Below, one piece after another: positions 62,295 to 64,000 of a stretch of 64,000 bases of DNA. The DNA is from Sycobia sp. Sy_11. Taxonomy: Eukaryota > Arthropoda > Insecta > Hymenoptera > Epichrysomallidae. The translations under genes and the position numbers were made by a program. Location of the stretch: positions 7,047,501-7,111,500 of the forward strand of contig JACCIC010000003.1 in NCBI GenBank assembly GCA_018907035.1. The letters are read 5' to 3'. The number at the start of each line of letters is the position of its first letter. Position 1 is the first letter of the stretch. Below the pieces are notes generated by a model that ran no database searches, was not told where the DNA came from, and saw nothing but the letters and a program-made list of their open reading frames with translations.

Positions 62295-62347
<53 letters not shown>
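62289..62347. repeat. (ATCT)2-(TA)25 microsatellite
   Basis: Short tetranucleotide units run into a pure TA array. Confidence 0.97.
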
Positions 62348-62350
<3 letters not shown>

Positions 62351-62720
62351 TGATAAAACACGAAACGAAGCCGGCGCGCGCTCGCGCTTCGAAGCGTCTC
62401 GGTGCGTACGCGCGCGGTTGTAAAACAGGTATTATATTATTAAGACCGGTCGCGTGGTCGCCACGGTAAAAGTCAGCGTAGACCGAAGGCAGTGCGCGCG
62501 CGCGAAATCGCTCACGCGTTCCATTACAAGTCTATATAAACGGGCGTCGTGTTAAATGTCAAAATGGGCTCTTGATAGAAGTGTGCAATTTTGCAAAAGT
62601 TGAATTATTTTCAAGTATCGTAATGGCGTGGGATTGATAAGGTGGGCGGGGAAGAACTGGGCGAATCTCGAACGTTTTCGGATTTCGCAAAGGAACTCTT
62701 CTGCTGCGGAGAAATTTGAC

Positions 62721-62762
62721 TAATATTAAAGTAATATTAAAATAACTAATATTAAAATAACT
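62721..62762. repeat. Minisatellite, three copies of a TAATATTAAA unit
   Basis: TAATATTAAA occurs at 62,721, 62,732 and 62,748. The last two copies are followed by ATAAC, giving a 16-bp unit. Confidence 0.9.
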
Positions 62763-63817
62763 ATCTGATAATTATAACCAAATATTGAGTTAATCATTTG
62801 CTCACTATATGCTCTTTTCTCAAACATACATAACAATTAAGATATGATTAAATAAACATGTATAATAAATAAATAAATACTGTGCTCGAATCCAAGTGTA
62901 TTGGAATACAATAAGAATATATAATATACAATAACAATATATGCATTACATGTAGTGTACGCTGAGTATACAATGTATTTTACTTTAAAATAAGATTTAC
63001 TTTTCCGATGAATCGAATATACGTTAAATAGAAAAGTTTATATGTAAAACAGAGATGAAGACTTAATTCTTAGTTATTGATAAATTTTAAATTCAATAAG
63101 ATTATGTGCATTATTCAAGTGTCTGTAGAATTTTAACAAAATTATGTTAATTAAAATTGGAGCAGTAAAGATTAAATTGGATTAATGTATTGACTGCTCT
63201 ATAGAATATGGGATTAGGATAAATTATTACGACTGGCCTGGCTTCAAAAGCTATATAAAATCACCGAACTTTAAGGATCACGTGACCAGTTACCATTCGC
63301 GTTATTCACGCTCGACCTACTCGTTGGTAAATTTGACGGGGCGTAAGAGGGGGAGGAGCGGAAAAAAGTTCGAAATTAATTGAAATTTCGACTTGGCTCA
63401 CGCTCTACTTAATTTTGTACTAGAGCAAACACCGAGAAGGTAGAAAGAACGATTTGTCGGTAGGGCGGGAGGGGGGAACCTTTAATGAAAAACGACTTCT
63501 CCTATACAATTATAATCACGATACTTAATCAATCGCTTCAGATATATAAAGTTGATCTTTATATATTTCCGCGTTAAATGATAAAGTTTATCATCGCAAT
63601 ATAATACTGCGTGCGAGCAATTTCAAAAGGGAAGATAACCTTAGAGTTATATAGAAAAGCGTCCCTATAACTCCCAATCTCCGTGCCTTATGTTCAATTA
63701 TATATGTACTAGACTGTGATAAATTATGTCGATGTTTTAACCTCGCCTTGAGCAGAATTTTAGACCACGCGAAACGTTTTAGAGAAATAAGACGTGAACA
63801 GTACTAGAAAGCATATC

Positions 63818-63836
63818 CCTCTCTCTCTCTCTCTCT
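63818..63836. repeat. (CT)9 repeat
   Basis: A short array; a similar interrupted CT tract lies at 63,961-63,991. Confidence 0.95.
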
Positions 63837-64000
63837 TCCACTATCGCACTTTTCTCTCCTCTACTTCCTGACCAGCAGCCGGAAAATTATCGTGAGAAAG
63901 AGTTTAAAACCGACCAATTAATTATCACCGAATCCCGTGATTTAGTTCGGCCTCGTCGTTCTGTCTCTCTCTCTCTCTGTTTCTCTCTCTTTCCCTCGCA

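Larger units (their letters stand above)
62348..64000. other. Gene-free stretch to window end
   Basis: GC-rich to 62,560, AT-rich 62,700-63,300, mixed afterwards. No gene seen. Confidence 0.6.

Overview
This window is gene-poor eukaryotic nuclear DNA with no complete protein-coding gene that I can defend. Most open frames longer than 60 codons are either translations of dinucleotide repeats (tyrosine-isoleucine, serine-leucine, arginine-glutamate or threonine-histidine runs) or chance frames in GC-rich DNA. No rRNA gene, intact tRNA, CRISPR array, bacterial operon or phage module is visible. The very high density of (TA)n, (GA)n/(CT)n and (CA)n arrays, the lack of CpG depletion in the GC-rich blocks, and the abrupt alternation of AT-rich and GC-rich blocks of 0.5-1.5 kb suggest an insect, most likely a hymenopteran such as an ant or wasp. 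That assignment is inference from composition and repeat style; there is no marker gene to confirm it.

Layout. Microsatellites occur throughout, usually one every few hundred bases to 1.5 kb. GC- and CpG-rich blocks lie near 12.1-13.1, 16.1-16.85, 28.0-29.15, 30.1-30.5, 38.0-38.9, 41.1-41.9, 43.8-44.9, 49.1-49.65, 53.05-53.5, 55.2-56.1, 57.15-58.75 and 60.0-60.8 kb. Between them are AT-rich, repeat-poor stretches, for example 13.9-15.0, 21.3-24.0, 26.3-27.1, 31.2-31.9, 35.3-35.8, 37.0-38.0, 39.1-41.0, 42.9-43.5, 45.4-46.3, 50.0-52.0, 52.15-52.8, 56.3-57.0, 60.8-61.7 and 62.7-63.3 kb.

The most interesting signals are not genes. (1) Two motifs on the minus strand, at 2,877/2,878 and 40,094/40,095, join a branch point, a pyrimidine tract and a 3' splice site directly to a consensus 5' splice site. 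This is the layout of a recursive-splicing (zero-length exon) site, and each has a second strong 5' splice site downstream (180 and 78 nt). Together with the absence of exons, this suggests the window lies inside a very long intron of a minus-strand gene. (2) A ~407-bp imperfect inverted repeat (31,400-31,806) has a central loop carrying a degenerate hammerhead-ribozyme-like motif of the kind found at the ends of Penelope-like retroelements. (3) Several (TA)n arrays sit at the centre of longer perfect or near-perfect palindromes in non-repeat flanks (best at 32,918-33,000 and 45,069-45,134). (4) There are at least sixteen homopolymer G or C runs of ten or more. (5) A tRNA-derived SINE-like A-box fragment lies at about 58.0 kb, and two short periodic motif clusters occur at 37.6 kb (10-bp period) and 51.6 kb (12-bp period).
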